Assembly (NCBI GenBank): GCA_019096065.1
Contig: JAGUCH010000003.1
Location: 1,426,001-1,490,000, forward strand
Direction of reading: 5' to 3'
Length of the DNA: 64,000 bases
DNA from: Paracyclopina nana
Lineage: Eukaryota > Arthropoda > Copepoda > Cyclopoida > Cyclopettidae
A model generated the notes under the pieces. It did no database searches and was not told where the DNA came from. It saw only the letters and a list, made by a program, of their open reading frames with translations. The translations under genes and the position numbers were made by a program. Numbering within the stretch: the stretch's first letter is position 1; every line of letters starts with the position of its first letter. Positions 26,701 through 37,355 of the stretch are shown here, one piece after another.

Positions 26701-29700
26701 GCCTGCTATGCCGTGGCCTTCTTTACTTCCATTGGGCCCACTGTGGCCTATTCTTCTCGGGCAAAAAACTGGTTGCTGCAATGTGCAATGAAGAGCGGAA
26801 GCATATAAATCTTCTCTGCTCTTTTTGCGATTCAATTGAGCATTTTTGCTGTCTTGTTAGTGTTTGGACAGCAGCAGCAAAAGAGCGTGGAAGAGGCTTA
26901 CATGTCGATACACACTTTTCCCCCTTTGCTGGCAAAAGGTGTCTCATTTCTCTCCCCCTCCTTACTTGAGGCTAATAGCCCGTTCTCGTGCCCGGAGAGA
27001 AGCTAAGCAAGGCTAAGCGTATTTATGTACCGTGCACTCTTATAGCCTAGCTCCTCAGTTTAGAAAGCCCTGGGAATGAGCTATATAGTTAACGAAGGAT
27101 AAACTTACTTTTAGCCCCGAGTAGGAGAGGCTTTGCGAGCATAATAGTGATAATCAACCCTTGTTTGAGCTTTTTTTATTTTCAGTCGGTCCCTTGGGAG
27201 TGGAACTGATCGGGAGGAAAGACCCAGTTTCGGTGGGCAGGCTGTACGAATTCCGATGCCAAAGCGTGGGAGCTCGGCCTCCACCTCACATCACTTGGTG
27301 GCGTGGAAGCATTCAACTTCGGGAGAATGTCACCAGTCGGGTAAGAAGAGATGGCTAATGAACAAAAAACCATGGCCCTCACATATCCCATGCCAATACT
27401 TTCTGAATGTCATAACTTCCTTCTCTTTTAGCTCACGCTCTCCTACATTTTATACGTTTCTGGGAGTTAAAAATTAATCAAGTCCGGAATGCATAAACTT
27501 TGTGATTGATTTTTATAGATGAAAAATTTGAGCAGTTCTCGAGTTAAAGTGAAATTTCAAGCAAGTAGGACAATCCTAAGTGGATAGGCTTATTTTCGAT
27601 GGGACATAATTTAGAGCGGGCATGTTCACGTTTACATGGGCCCTTATAGCTCTTTTCATTATGAATTTTTTCATTAAGCTCAAGTTTTCCTCCTTCCCTC
27701 GCAGACGAGCCCAGATGGGAACGTGACCCTGAGCATTCTCAACTATGTCCCAACCATCAGAGATGCTGGCAAGTATATGGCTTGCAAGGCTGAAAATCCG
27801 GACCTGCCAGACGCAACTCAAGAAGATGGCTGGAAGCTGGAGATTTATTGTAAAAACAAAATGCAAGCTTAATCTCATTACGATTATCGTTTCTTTGCCT
27901 TGTAGATGTGCCTCAGTCTGTGCTCAGCCTGGGTAGCAACCTGAATGGCTCCAATATTAAGGAGGGTGACGATGTTTACTTCGAATGCAGCATCAGAGCC
28001 AACCCGAAGCCATACAAAATCACATGGAAATTCAACGTGAGATTTGCTTCATGCTTTCCATTATTACCATTGTTATGCATCGCTGATGTTCATTGCAGGA
28101 GACTCCCTTAAATACGAACCCTCAGGAGGGAATCATAGTGAGCAATCAGAGCCTCGTTTTGCAAAACGTGAAACGCCACCAATCCGGCATTTATACTTGT
28201 GTGGCCCATAACATTGAGGGAGATGGGCCGAGCAACCCCATGACCCTGAACGTCAGATGTAAGCCATGAAATAACACAAATCTTTCAAGCAAAAAGAGAT
28301 AAGTTTTAAAAAATCCAATTATTTAAAAAGTATTTTGTTTTGTAAGTTAAAATAGGCTATTGCTGCCTTCATCTGAAAATTAAGTTCAGGCAATTTTTAA
28401 ATATCTACAAAAGATGGCACCACCTTGCAAAAAGGTTCATAATACCAGAAGAGAATATTTTCCTAATTTGTGTCTTTTGGCATTTTTTACTATATAATGG
28501 CTTAAATAACGCATTGATTGATATGCTCCCACCAAAAGCGGAGTAAAACATATGCTGTCAGTTCTTGATAATTTTCTCAATTTTCATAGATGCTCCCTAC
28601 TGTAAACCGGATCAAGTGCAAGTTTTCGGGGTTGCCCGGGACGAGACTGCCAGGATATCCTGCGAGATCGTGAGCAACCCTCAGTCCGCCATCTTCTTCG
28701 AGTGGAGGTTCAACACGAGCGGCGAGACTGTAGACATGCCCCACGATCGCTTCCGGTCGACCAACAGCCGATCCGTGGTGGAGTATGTGCCAAGAACGGA
28801 ACTCGACTACGGCTCCTTGCTTTGCTGGGCCTCCAACTCGATCGGGCGCCAAAAGGAGCCCTGCATCTTCCACTTGGTGCCCGCTGGTATCCCGGACGAC
28901 CTCAGAAACTGCTCCATTGGCAATCAAACGACCTCATCTCTTCAGGTTTGCGCCCATTATTGTCGTTATGACGGAGGCTTTCTAAAATGGCTTCTGTGGC
29001 AAAGACACCCTAGAAAAAAAACGAGCCCATAAAGAAAAGCCTTTTCTCCGGAGCACTTTTCAATCTGCACTATGCCCAAATGTATATATACTGGAGTATT
29101 TTTCCGTGCTTTTAGGTCCGATGTGCCGGAGGCTACGATGGAGGCCTTCCTCAGACCTTTCTGCTGGAAGCCAAAGATAGCCACACACTGGTCACAGTGG
29201 CCCGGATACAAAGCCACCATCCCCATTTTAATGTGTCCGGATTGCAAGCTGGCAGCTCGTACGTTTTAACCGTCTACTCCCAAAACACGAAGGGACAAAG
29301 CAAACAGGTCACTCTGTATGCCTTCACTGTGAAAGAGGCCGAAAAACACACTGCAGGATCGACACACAGATCAGATTTAAGGCAAGCAGCTAGCAAAAAA
29401 TAAAAGCGTGTGTACCTAATGCAATATACACTATGATGTAGCAATGAGGTGAGTGTCACGCCGATCTTCGGTATTTTGGTGGCCATCGGATCCGGATTGG
29501 CTTTGGTGGCTGTTGCCATCATTTTGGTGCTCCGATTTAGGCCACACGGCCATAGTCTTGTCGGAGGCCATCATAGAGGCCACAAACAAAGGACTTACTT
29601 GGCCTCGCATTTGCCCCTGGATCAGCAGAGGCGAGAGATGCCAGATGAGTGTATTGGAATGGAGGAAAAAAATCCGGATGTCATCCCAATCAACAAAGGT

Positions 29701-30777
29701 ATATATACTGGCTGACCTCAATCCAATGTGAAAACTAATTGATTTTTTGTAGATGTCATCGAGGAGGAGGAGGCTTTTCAAGCCTATGCTGATCAAAGAC
29801 GATATGCTTCCACGTTGGGAAGATCGTGCAGGCTCGGCGGAGGATCCGGATCGTCTTCCCGGAAAGGATCCGGAGAGTGTGGCATCAAAGGCAACATCTC
29901 GAGATTCGTAAGGGTGAAATCATGAGCTAGCTATTGATTAAAAATGACCTCGATTTGCTTCAACCACAAGCAGAGCCAAGAGGTCACCTCCTACGCTGAG
30001 TGGACCATGCCGAGGATGAACAAGGGCTACGCCCCAATTTCCGGCGGACGCAGTGGGACAGACTCGCCCGTGAACTCGGTTCATTTTGCCAAAATCGACA
30101 ATACCGGCACCGGACTCCACATGACCCTATCTCGGCCTCGGCCTCCGGTACCACCAAGGTCAGCCAAAAAAGCTGCATGATTAATTGGAACTGGTTATTC
30201 ATGTTGCATTTTATAGGTACACTTCTCCTCCAAGTGCAGAGAGCACAACGTCATCGACAATTAGCCAAAAGCTAGAGACCTCTACCTCATCTTCGGAGGC
30301 TCCCAGGGAAGCCCGACCCACGAGGTTTAACCCGTTGATCCTTGAGGACAACAGTACCAGTATGGCAGAGACTCCCCTGGTTAGTGCAACTTTTACTGCC
30401 TCCTTGGGCAACCTGACCAACCACGCCAAAAGCTCTCGGTATTTCTCAGCTCCATAAGGGCGAGGCTCGTTCTCGTATCGCCTTAATTTAAGAAATGTGC
30501 AGTTTTTTCAAATTAAGGCGGGAGAGCGAGCGTAAGCCCTGAATAAGTGATGATATGCAGCATTTGAGTAATTTACGATTTTTGAAGTCACGTGATCATG
30601 GTCGTGCCCTTGTCATCTGATGATGAGGACTTGTTTGAAAAGGAGCTGATGGCTGCCACAATAACTCGAGGCCGCTCCGGGCGGCCTCAAAGGGTGAAAT
30701 TGTTGCGCAGCACTTCCATAGCGTCTTGGACTCCTTCCCCGGATCCCGACTCCGGATTATTCGAGCAAAGGCAGTAA
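23718..30777 (+). CDS. Sidestep-family Ig-domain transmembrane receptor
   Basis: Cell-surface adhesion protein; in Drosophila, Sidestep family members guide motor axons and bind Beat proteins. Coding exons: 23718-23778 (inferred), 23945-24077, 25040-25248, 25537-25647, 25764-25973, 27186-27340, 27705-27849, 27906-28036, 28099-28258, 28590-28945, 29116-29381, 29442-29698, 29753-29907, 29974-30158, 30217-30438, 30588-30777. All phases join, giving 981 residues; if exon 15 is not spliced, translation stops at 30457 (924 residues). The order is signal peptide, five Ig domains, one FN3, a membrane helix in exon 12 (GILVAIGSGLALVAVAIILV) and a Ser/Pro-rich tail. The first Ig carries the family signature ARHWSEEKILGGRAFF followed by DAGEYRCR. 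Ig2-Ig5 have the usual Cys/Trp pattern (for example VTWWRD, HITWWRG). The intron after exon 11 uses a GC donor. Family assignment is firm; the first exon and 3' end are less certain. Confidence 0.9.
30457..30540. mobile_element. Mini-hairpin element in the 3' part of the Sidestep-like gene
   Basis: The left arm begins AGGGCGAGGCTCGTTCTC and continues to CGCCTTAATTT. The right arm is its imperfect reverse complement, AAATTAAGGCG to GCGTAAGCCCT. About 34 bp per arm pair, leaving a loop of some 16 bases. Its first base overlaps the last base of the TAA at 30455-30457 and it lies wholly inside the proposed last intron (30439-30587). Confidence 0.6.
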
Positions 30778-30783
30778 AAAGTG

Positions 30784-30789
30784 AATAAA
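30784..30789 (+). promoter_or_regulatory. AATAAA poly(A) signal, Sidestep-like gene
   Basis: The AATAAA hexamer starts seven bases after the stop at 30775-30777, which supports the segment 30588-30777 as the last coding exon. Confidence 0.6.
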
Positions 30790-32893
30790 TGAAACTTTTG
30801 TAGAAAGTGTCCCCCTTTAACATCTTTTTGCTGCACTCTTACAGTTCACATAAGCGATCTCTCTTAACGATTTTTCTTGCTGCGTTACTTTGTGTGTGTG
30901 TGTGCACAGATTTAACAAACACGTACTTGATGATTAACACCATATTTAGTCTTTAACTCATTAATATACTTTTGTCTGCTTTCATAAAGAGGCTCTTGCT
31001 CATAATATATAATCCTTTTGGTTTGAAACCGACTTGAGATCTGAAATTGCATTTCTAGCTCCAAAAATTATTTGTCTCTTATTTCATTTATATTTATTTC
31101 AAAGCTGGCATCATCGTTATTTAAGATATTTTAAGTGGATTTTTGAACCTAATTTCCCATCATCTTGAATGACTATTTTTTGTTATATTATGAGGACGAG
31201 CCAACTCACACACACATATCTGTATATCTTAACAAAATAGCAGGTTGAAACTTTATAAAATCGCGATTTTTGCTATTTTTAAACATGCTTAAAGTTTCTC
31301 TTTCTTTCAGGTCTCTTTTCATCCTTGATATGGATGCAGCTGATGATGTCACCAATTTCGATGGTTGACTGTGAATGCCAAACCTCCTGCTGTGATATTC
31401 GGTTTAGAAGAAAGTTATCCCAGTAAAAAAAAGTATTGTACAACTACAGACATCACGCGCATCGATAGTCTTTTCCATGAATAATTGTCAATCTTCCTTC
31501 CCGAAATTGTTGCTGATGCAGTTCAATAAAAGCGTAGCGCAAGCATCTACTAAATATAGCAATAATTCGTTATTTTTACCGGTTGTTCGTAACAGTGGTC
31601 CAAGCATCAAGATGAACTCAAAAAGAGCCATTAACCTTTGAAAAAGCTGCTCAGAGCTTTTAAAAGCTGGAAATTCGGCCCATGCAAAACCGTTGTTGCT
31701 TGGGTCTCTTTCCACCTTTTTGTATCACGAATCGGCTATAAAAAACCACTCGTATAAGATAAAAAACTAGCCAGCATAAATCGTAAGGTTATCAGTCATT
31801 CTCCTTAATTTTCGGCTGAAAAAGCCAGATTTGGAAGAAAAATGATGGTAAAATAAATGATGTTACATAATAATGCGTACGCATCTTGCTTTGTTTTCCT
31901 CGATTGCAATTTACAGGGTGCGTATAAATGAACGTCACGCAACAAAGAAGGAGCGTTTTTTCCTGCTGCCTGAGAGTAGCAGTGGGTACATTGCGCATTG
32001 TCTTGTCGCGAAGAGCCGAAAATAGAATAGGTGCGCGAAACCAGTATGAAGTAGTTTTCATCGGTTCATACCACCTCAATGAGGAAACCGGCGCATTTAT
32101 ATAGATACAAACCTGTACTTGTAGAGCGGTACATATAGTATATGACAAAAAAGATATGCTCCCTTAAAGTGTATGCTGCACTTCACAGTATATTAACTGC
32201 TTTTTGAGGCCTATTTTTAATGCAGTATTTTTACTTGCTTTCATATTCAAGATGAACGGCGCTTGAAAGTTGATATTTGACAGTTGTTTCCTCTTGGCAA
32301 CAAGGGAAGCTTGAAGGTATACGCTCGCTAATTGATCTACCTGCGCGTTCACAAGTGCTACAGAAAGTACAAAGACACTGAAACTCCAAAGTGCATATCA
32401 TCAAACCAACAAAAATATGCAAGTTTAATTTTAGCTCAAGAATAGCGTGCATTTCAATGTACAGCTAAAAGAAACAGGTTTTTTAGGCGGCCTAAAAAAG
32501 AGTTCAAGTAAAGATGAGAACGGGTTGAACTTGATAGCTTGAGTAAAATAAGAAACTGCGCTGTCTGGAAAAATGCATCGAGTCTCACACCTTATCTCCT
32601 CGGGTATTCCAAACTCCATGCATATCTAAATATTTGGCACACTTATAAAAGGCCAATATGCCATAGCACTTGCGTAAAACGGGGGTTGGTCCATTTTTAT
32701 TGATTTCAAGTTAGGTAATGGTGTGTGTAGTTTTTGTGCGAGTGGTCGTTGGCATCAAGATATCTCGCCTTAGCAACCAGCTCGAAGCAGTTCTGGATCG
32801 TTCCAAGAAAGCTCTCGCGCAGGAAAATCAAGTCTACCTTATATGTATGGTATATACTATAAATGTACGTGCGCCGCGCGGCCATAACGCGCC
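30790..32893. other. Intergenic spacer between Sidestep-like gene and FAS1 gene 1
   Basis: AT-rich, with a TG dinucleotide run at 30891-30904. It contains only short overlapping frames without family motifs. I see no gene here. Confidence 0.6.
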
Positions 32894-32900
32894 TATAAAA
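32894..32900 (+). promoter_or_regulatory. TATA box of FAS1 gene 1
   Basis: TATAAAA lies 69 bases upstream of the ATG at 32969. A TCACAG initiator-like sequence follows near 32926, about 30 bases downstream. The spacing fits a focused Pol II core promoter with a 5' UTR of about 40 nt. Confidence 0.75.
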
Positions 32901-32968
32901 AGAGAGCCGAGCCCCGCAATTGGCATCACAGATCCTCCAGCTCTTCACCTCTCCACAACTTCACCATC

Positions 32969-33679
32969 ATGAAGGCCTTCATCATCTTGTCTTTGGCCGT
33001 GGCCGTCTTGGCCGCTCCCCAATTCAACCAGAACCGCCAAAGGCAGAACGAGGACGACGATGATCAGCAACAGCAGCACAGCTTCGGCCAAAAGAACAAC
33101 AACCAAGAGCAGAGATTCCAGACTGTCAACAAGTTCATCAAGAACCAGCACCAGCAGGGAGAAGATGGTATTTTCATTGCACCCCTCAATTTTGACAAGT
33201 AGCCTCACTTTTATGCATTTTTAGAATCTTCCGTCGAGGACCACACCGAGCAGGCCGACGCTCGCTCCCAAAACGTGGTCGACGCTGCCGAGGCCCAAGG
33301 CCACACCACCTTCGCCCAGGTGGTGAGGGACAACGGCCTTTACGACGCCCTGAGCAAGGCTGGCAGCGAGTTCACCGTCTTCGCCCCCACCAACGAGGCC
33401 TTCGACGAGATCCAGTCCACCATTGCCACCCTGTCCGCCGACCAGCTCGTCAACGTGCTCAAGAGGCACGTCGTCAAGGACTACAGGCTGACCCAGGAAG
33501 AGCTCTACGACGGCCGCAGGGTCTACGCCATGAACGACGAGGTCTTGGAGTTCTCCAACCCCGAGGACAGCAGCTTCTGGTACGTTGAGACTGAGGCTGG
33601 CAACAAGGTCGAGCTGAGCTTCCCTGAAATCGATGCCACCAACGGAGTCGTCCATGGAGTCCAACACGTTTTGCTGTGA
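32969..33679 (+). CDS. Secreted single-FAS1-domain protein 1
   Basis: Two exons, 32969-33167 and 33225-33679, encode 217 residues. The protein starts with a signal peptide (MKAFIILSLAVAVLAA). A low-complexity Gln/Asn/Asp-rich stretch follows at about residues 18-65, then one fasciclin (FAS1) domain at about 80-217. Family landmarks are FTVFAPTNEAF, LKRHVVKDY and the closing IDATNGVVHGVQHVLL. FAS1 domains act in cell-matrix and protein-protein adhesion; with no membrane anchor visible this is probably secreted matrix or cuticle-associated material, which is inference. The intron (57 nt, phase 1) has an in-frame TAG. Codon use is strongly biased to C/G third positions, unlike the neighbouring DUF268 gene, suggesting high expression. 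A paralogue with the same intron phase lies 1.5 kb downstream. Confidence 0.93.
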
Positions 33680-33762
33680 TCACCTAATAACTATTTGACT
33701 CGTATTTTATTCCTGCCCCGCGCAACAATTTGACCGATATCATAAACACCACGAAAAACCGC

Positions 33763-33768
33763 AATAAA
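33763..33768 (+). promoter_or_regulatory. AATAAA poly(A) signal, FAS1 gene 1
   Basis: AATAAA lies 84 bases after the stop codon, at the expected place for 3' end formation. Confidence 0.75.
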
Positions 33769-33769
33769 A

Positions 33770-35173
33770 ACCGTTTAAGATGAAAACTTGCGTTTCATTC
33801 TCTATTAGCTGCTTTATAGCTTAGAGAGCGGGCGTTGAAATCTCCACGCGTCGCTCTACCTTAACTTCTGCTATGAAGATAAAAAATTAAGCGGGGGTCA
33901 TAAAATACTTTTAGCTGTAATATATCCAATATTTTGAATGTGAGCACTTCCGTTTTCCTAACATAAAACTATTAAAGTGATTATGCGGAATCGAAATAAA
34001 AGCATCAATTCATAACATGGATGTACAGTCTGACTCAAAGAATATTAATGCGTATTAATGCTCACAATTGACTGAATCAGCCTGTGCTTTTCATGGTTTT
34101 TTTCCTAGTCGCAGAGTCAAGAAAAATCCAGCTTCTACATTTGAGTTCGTTGACTTACCAGTGAAAACCGAATAAAATTCAGGCGCTCCTTAATTTAGCC
34201 GCAACTGCGTAGGTTCTCACAACAAAAATACGTATTTTTATGCATTTTTTTGGCGTAAAATCGCGTAAGGGAATTCTCCAATTTTGTTGAAGACTCGGTT
34301 GAATTAGAGCGAGGTTGCGTGAATTTCTTGATATTTTTACGAGGGACTTTTGAGCATGCCCATTGATTTATTGCCTGATGTGATATGCCATGTATAAGCA
34401 ACGATGGAAACTTCTAGACCCTATAAATAGGGATGGGCGATGGACTGAGCTGTTTCAGCTAGATTTTTTAGCTTTCTGCCGAAACTGCAGAGGAGTTAAA
34501 GAATGTGGCTTCACTTGTACTTATTTTATGTGCAAGCATTATAAAAGGCCAGCAATTTTTATCACCCTTCCTTCAAATCTGACGAGATACAATTAATTGC
34601 TTTAGCTATATTTTCTCAATGTAAGAAGGATTCTTATATTGTTTTTCAGAATTCAGAATTCTTATAACCATTTTGGATGCTTGAGTATATTCTAGAATAT
34701 AAAAAAGGTTGCATGAAGAAAAGTAGTGGCATTATATGCGTTTAGTTAATTCTAAGTATTTTCTCCGCCCTGCTCCCTCCCACAGAACTTGGCAACACTG
34801 GAAAAAAGCAGTTTTTTCTGGTTCTAACAAGCCCTCTACACAAGTGAGCAGGTGAAAAAGGTCTTATGTAGCAAACCCAAAGTGGTCAGAGCGCTCTATG
34901 AGTAAGAGTAGGGGTAATCATGAAAATTATCAAAATCAAGGCAACAAAAAGTATCAGAGTTCTGCCCATAAGTATATCAATATTTGACTCCAATTAAGAG
35001 AATTAACACAGAAAAATCTACTTTTTGGACTTGCAGCATGCGTGGCCGTCAAAGCGCAATGGTCGCCTTACTTTGATGCATATTCGGCTCTAGGCGTGCG
35101 TTGAGAGAAATCTCGGTCAATTCTGATCTACGTCTTTGAAGACCATTTTTGGGTCACAGTTAGAAATCAAGCC
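33770..35173. other. Intergenic spacer between the two FAS1 genes
   Basis: AT-rich, with only short frames and no recognisable motifs. I found no clear TATA box upstream of the second FAS1 gene, unlike the first. Confidence 0.6.
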
Positions 35174-36122
35174 ATGTACAGGCAAATCTTCTTGGCCTTT
35201 CTGTTTCTTGCGGCCTCTGTGCAAGGCCAGGACGACCGCAAAGATAACTATGAAGAGGGCTACGAATTGCCAGCTGGTGAAGATCACTTTTATACCGTAG
35301 ACAGGCAAGACCAAGGCAAGTTTTGGCATACTTTACTTAATAAATGCTTAGCTCTTCACTATGACAACCAAAAAAACTTTACGCAAACTACATATTGCGC
35401 TACTTATTTAAATCTTCATACTTTTTACTTTAATTAAGGTTAAATAAGAATCTGCAACAAATTGCCACTCGAACCAGTTACACTGTAATTAAGAAATGTC
35501 AGCTGACAAAATTTTACTAATTAAACGACGGCAGGGGTCAATTTAAAGCTGGTCAACTCTTAGCTTTTAGACTTAAGATAGTAACCAAATTCATTTTCCA
35601 GCTCCCAACTACGATTACTATGAAGAAGGACCAGAGAGGACTCAAGAGGAGCAGCCTCACCAAGGCCAAGGCAACGTTGTTGAAGTACTGTCCCAATTCG
35701 GTCATGGCACCATGGTCAACTACCTGACCAAGGTCAACTTGGCCGAGGAGCTCAAGGCCGAAGGCCCATTCACCGTTTTTGTGCCAACGCAGACCGTTTT
35801 CGCGCAAATCAGCGATTATCTGGATGCCTTGACGGAAGAGGAACTGACGTCATTCCTGCTCAACCACGTGGTCCCCTCTTACGTAAGAATTGAGGACATT
35901 CAGGATGGGCAAGAGCTCGAGACCATCCATGGCGGAGTCCTCAGGATGGGAGTCAATCCGGACACCGGAGTTGTCCATGTGGAGGTCGAGGATGGTGTGG
36001 CCAACGTGCTGTTCCCTGACATGACTGCCACAAATGGGTTAATTCATGAAATCGACTGGGCTCTGTTCCTACCTGACAACGAGGCCGCCGTGACGGAGGC
36101 CGCAGCCGTTGACAGCTCGTGA
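35174..36122 (+). CDS. Secreted single-FAS1-domain protein 2
   Basis: Two exons, 35174-35315 and 35602-36122, encode 220 residues. The start ATG opens a signal peptide (MYRQIFLAFLFLAASVQG). An acidic, Tyr/Gln-rich linker follows, then one FAS1 domain at about residues 75-210 with FTVFVPTQTVF, LLNHVVPSYV and MTATNGLIHEIDWALF. A short Ala/Glu-rich tail closes the protein and there is no GPI or membrane signal. The only frame-preserving donor is CAAG|GCAAGT, a GC-AG intron; a GT donor at ACC|GTAGAC gives the wrong phase. Intron phase (1) and position, between the linker and the FAS1 domain, match the first FAS1 gene, so the two are tandem duplicates. The N-terminal linkers are not alike, so divergence is considerable. 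Confidence 0.92.
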
Positions 36123-36183
36123 TAAACTCGTGAAGAAAATTAGAAAAATAATTGTCAAACAGATTTTTCCGGTTATTTGGAAA

Positions 36184-36189
36184 AATAAA
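36184..36189 (+). promoter_or_regulatory. AATAAA poly(A) signal, FAS1 gene 2
   Basis: AATAAA lies 62 bases after the stop of FAS1 gene 2. Confidence 0.75.
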
Positions 36190-37355
36190 TCCTCCTTTAA
36201 ACATGCTACAATTTGGCAAACATTTTTAAAAGCGCATTTTCAGCCGAGATTTCTCGAAACCTTGACTTCTTAGTCAACTACTGAGTGCTTAAGAGTGGTA
36301 AATGGGTATTGCCAAGGAGAAATTAAATTCTTCCATCCTCTTGGCAAAGGATTTTTTTCCGACTTGAAAAAGCCTTGAAAATGAAAGCATGTCCAACATT
36401 CAGATAAAAAAATAAACTCTCTCATATGTATTTACAAAATGCTATTATTACTTTTGGGCTTTGTTGCACGTTTTTGTTTATGCTTAATTTGATGACCTCA
36501 AATTGTTGCTCTTTCACATCTCAGAGCGTTTTTTTGCCTAATTATGTTCTTACGTCAAATCAAGTCGACAATGGAAAACGTCTTTTGATTTGTTTCATTT
36601 TCTATTAGGAGAAATATCTCAAAAAAATCATAGATGGCCCAATTTGAAGTACAGATTCAATATCTATAAAAAAATATGGGAAAGTTGTTAACATCAGTTA
36701 AATCAAACTTGGTTTAATGAGAAATAGGAAGTTGCGCCTTAATTTCACTACCAGTAAAAAACATATAGTATGTTTTGCATAATTTCCGCTGAAAACATCC
36801 TCTTTATTTTATCTCTTTTTTAAAGCTTGATTAAGATGAGCGTGCAGTAAGTTTTCACGGAAGATGTAATTAAAATGAAAACATGGTGCGCACTTGGGCC
36901 AACAAGTTATGCAATTTGTAATTAAGTTTCGCAGCCTCTGTTGCAGAAACACACAGCGTATAATCCCTTCCCTAACTAATAGCTCTTGTCCAAGAGAACC
37001 AGGTGAAAAGATGCAATTGTACGCTTTGTTGTGTGTTATGATGTTGAATTGCTGAATGAGGCTTTAATTGGTGTGAACTTTACTTTGCCACTTTTTGATG
37101 ACAATCAAGACAACAAGTTGCTGCTTCTTGCAGACATTATTTTTGCTCAATTTAAGGTTTTTACCACCAAAAATCTGCAAAATTACAAGCTATCTTATCA
37201 ATCATCAACAGCCAATTTCACAGGATTATTTTTTTCAAAGCATGCATCATAAGTCGTGAAAAGGTGATATTTCTCGGGAGGAAAAAAATCAACTGCCCAA
37301 AAAGTGAGCAGTTTTTGTGCCTTGTAATCTTTCCTGTGTGCTATATTACCAAAAC
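36190..37355. other. Intergenic spacer between FAS1 gene 2 and the DUF268 gene
   Basis: AT-rich with a few short frames (for example near 37031-37252) that lack motifs. I see no gene. Confidence 0.6.

Noticed and set aside
29382..29403. Stop codon ending the FN3 exon of the Sidestep-like gene, suggesting a secreted form
   Set aside because: A GC donor at 29382 joins in frame to the membrane-helix exon, restoring the expected receptor. A secreted isoform by retention remains possible but is unsupported.
31792..32148. 118-codon minus-strand ORF
   Set aside because: No motif, no signal of coding bias and length within chance expectation; plus-strand frames there are equally unremarkable.
33221..33683. 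Long antisense ORFs over FAS1 gene 1
   Set aside because: Shadows produced by the strongly C/G-ending codons of the real gene on the plus strand.
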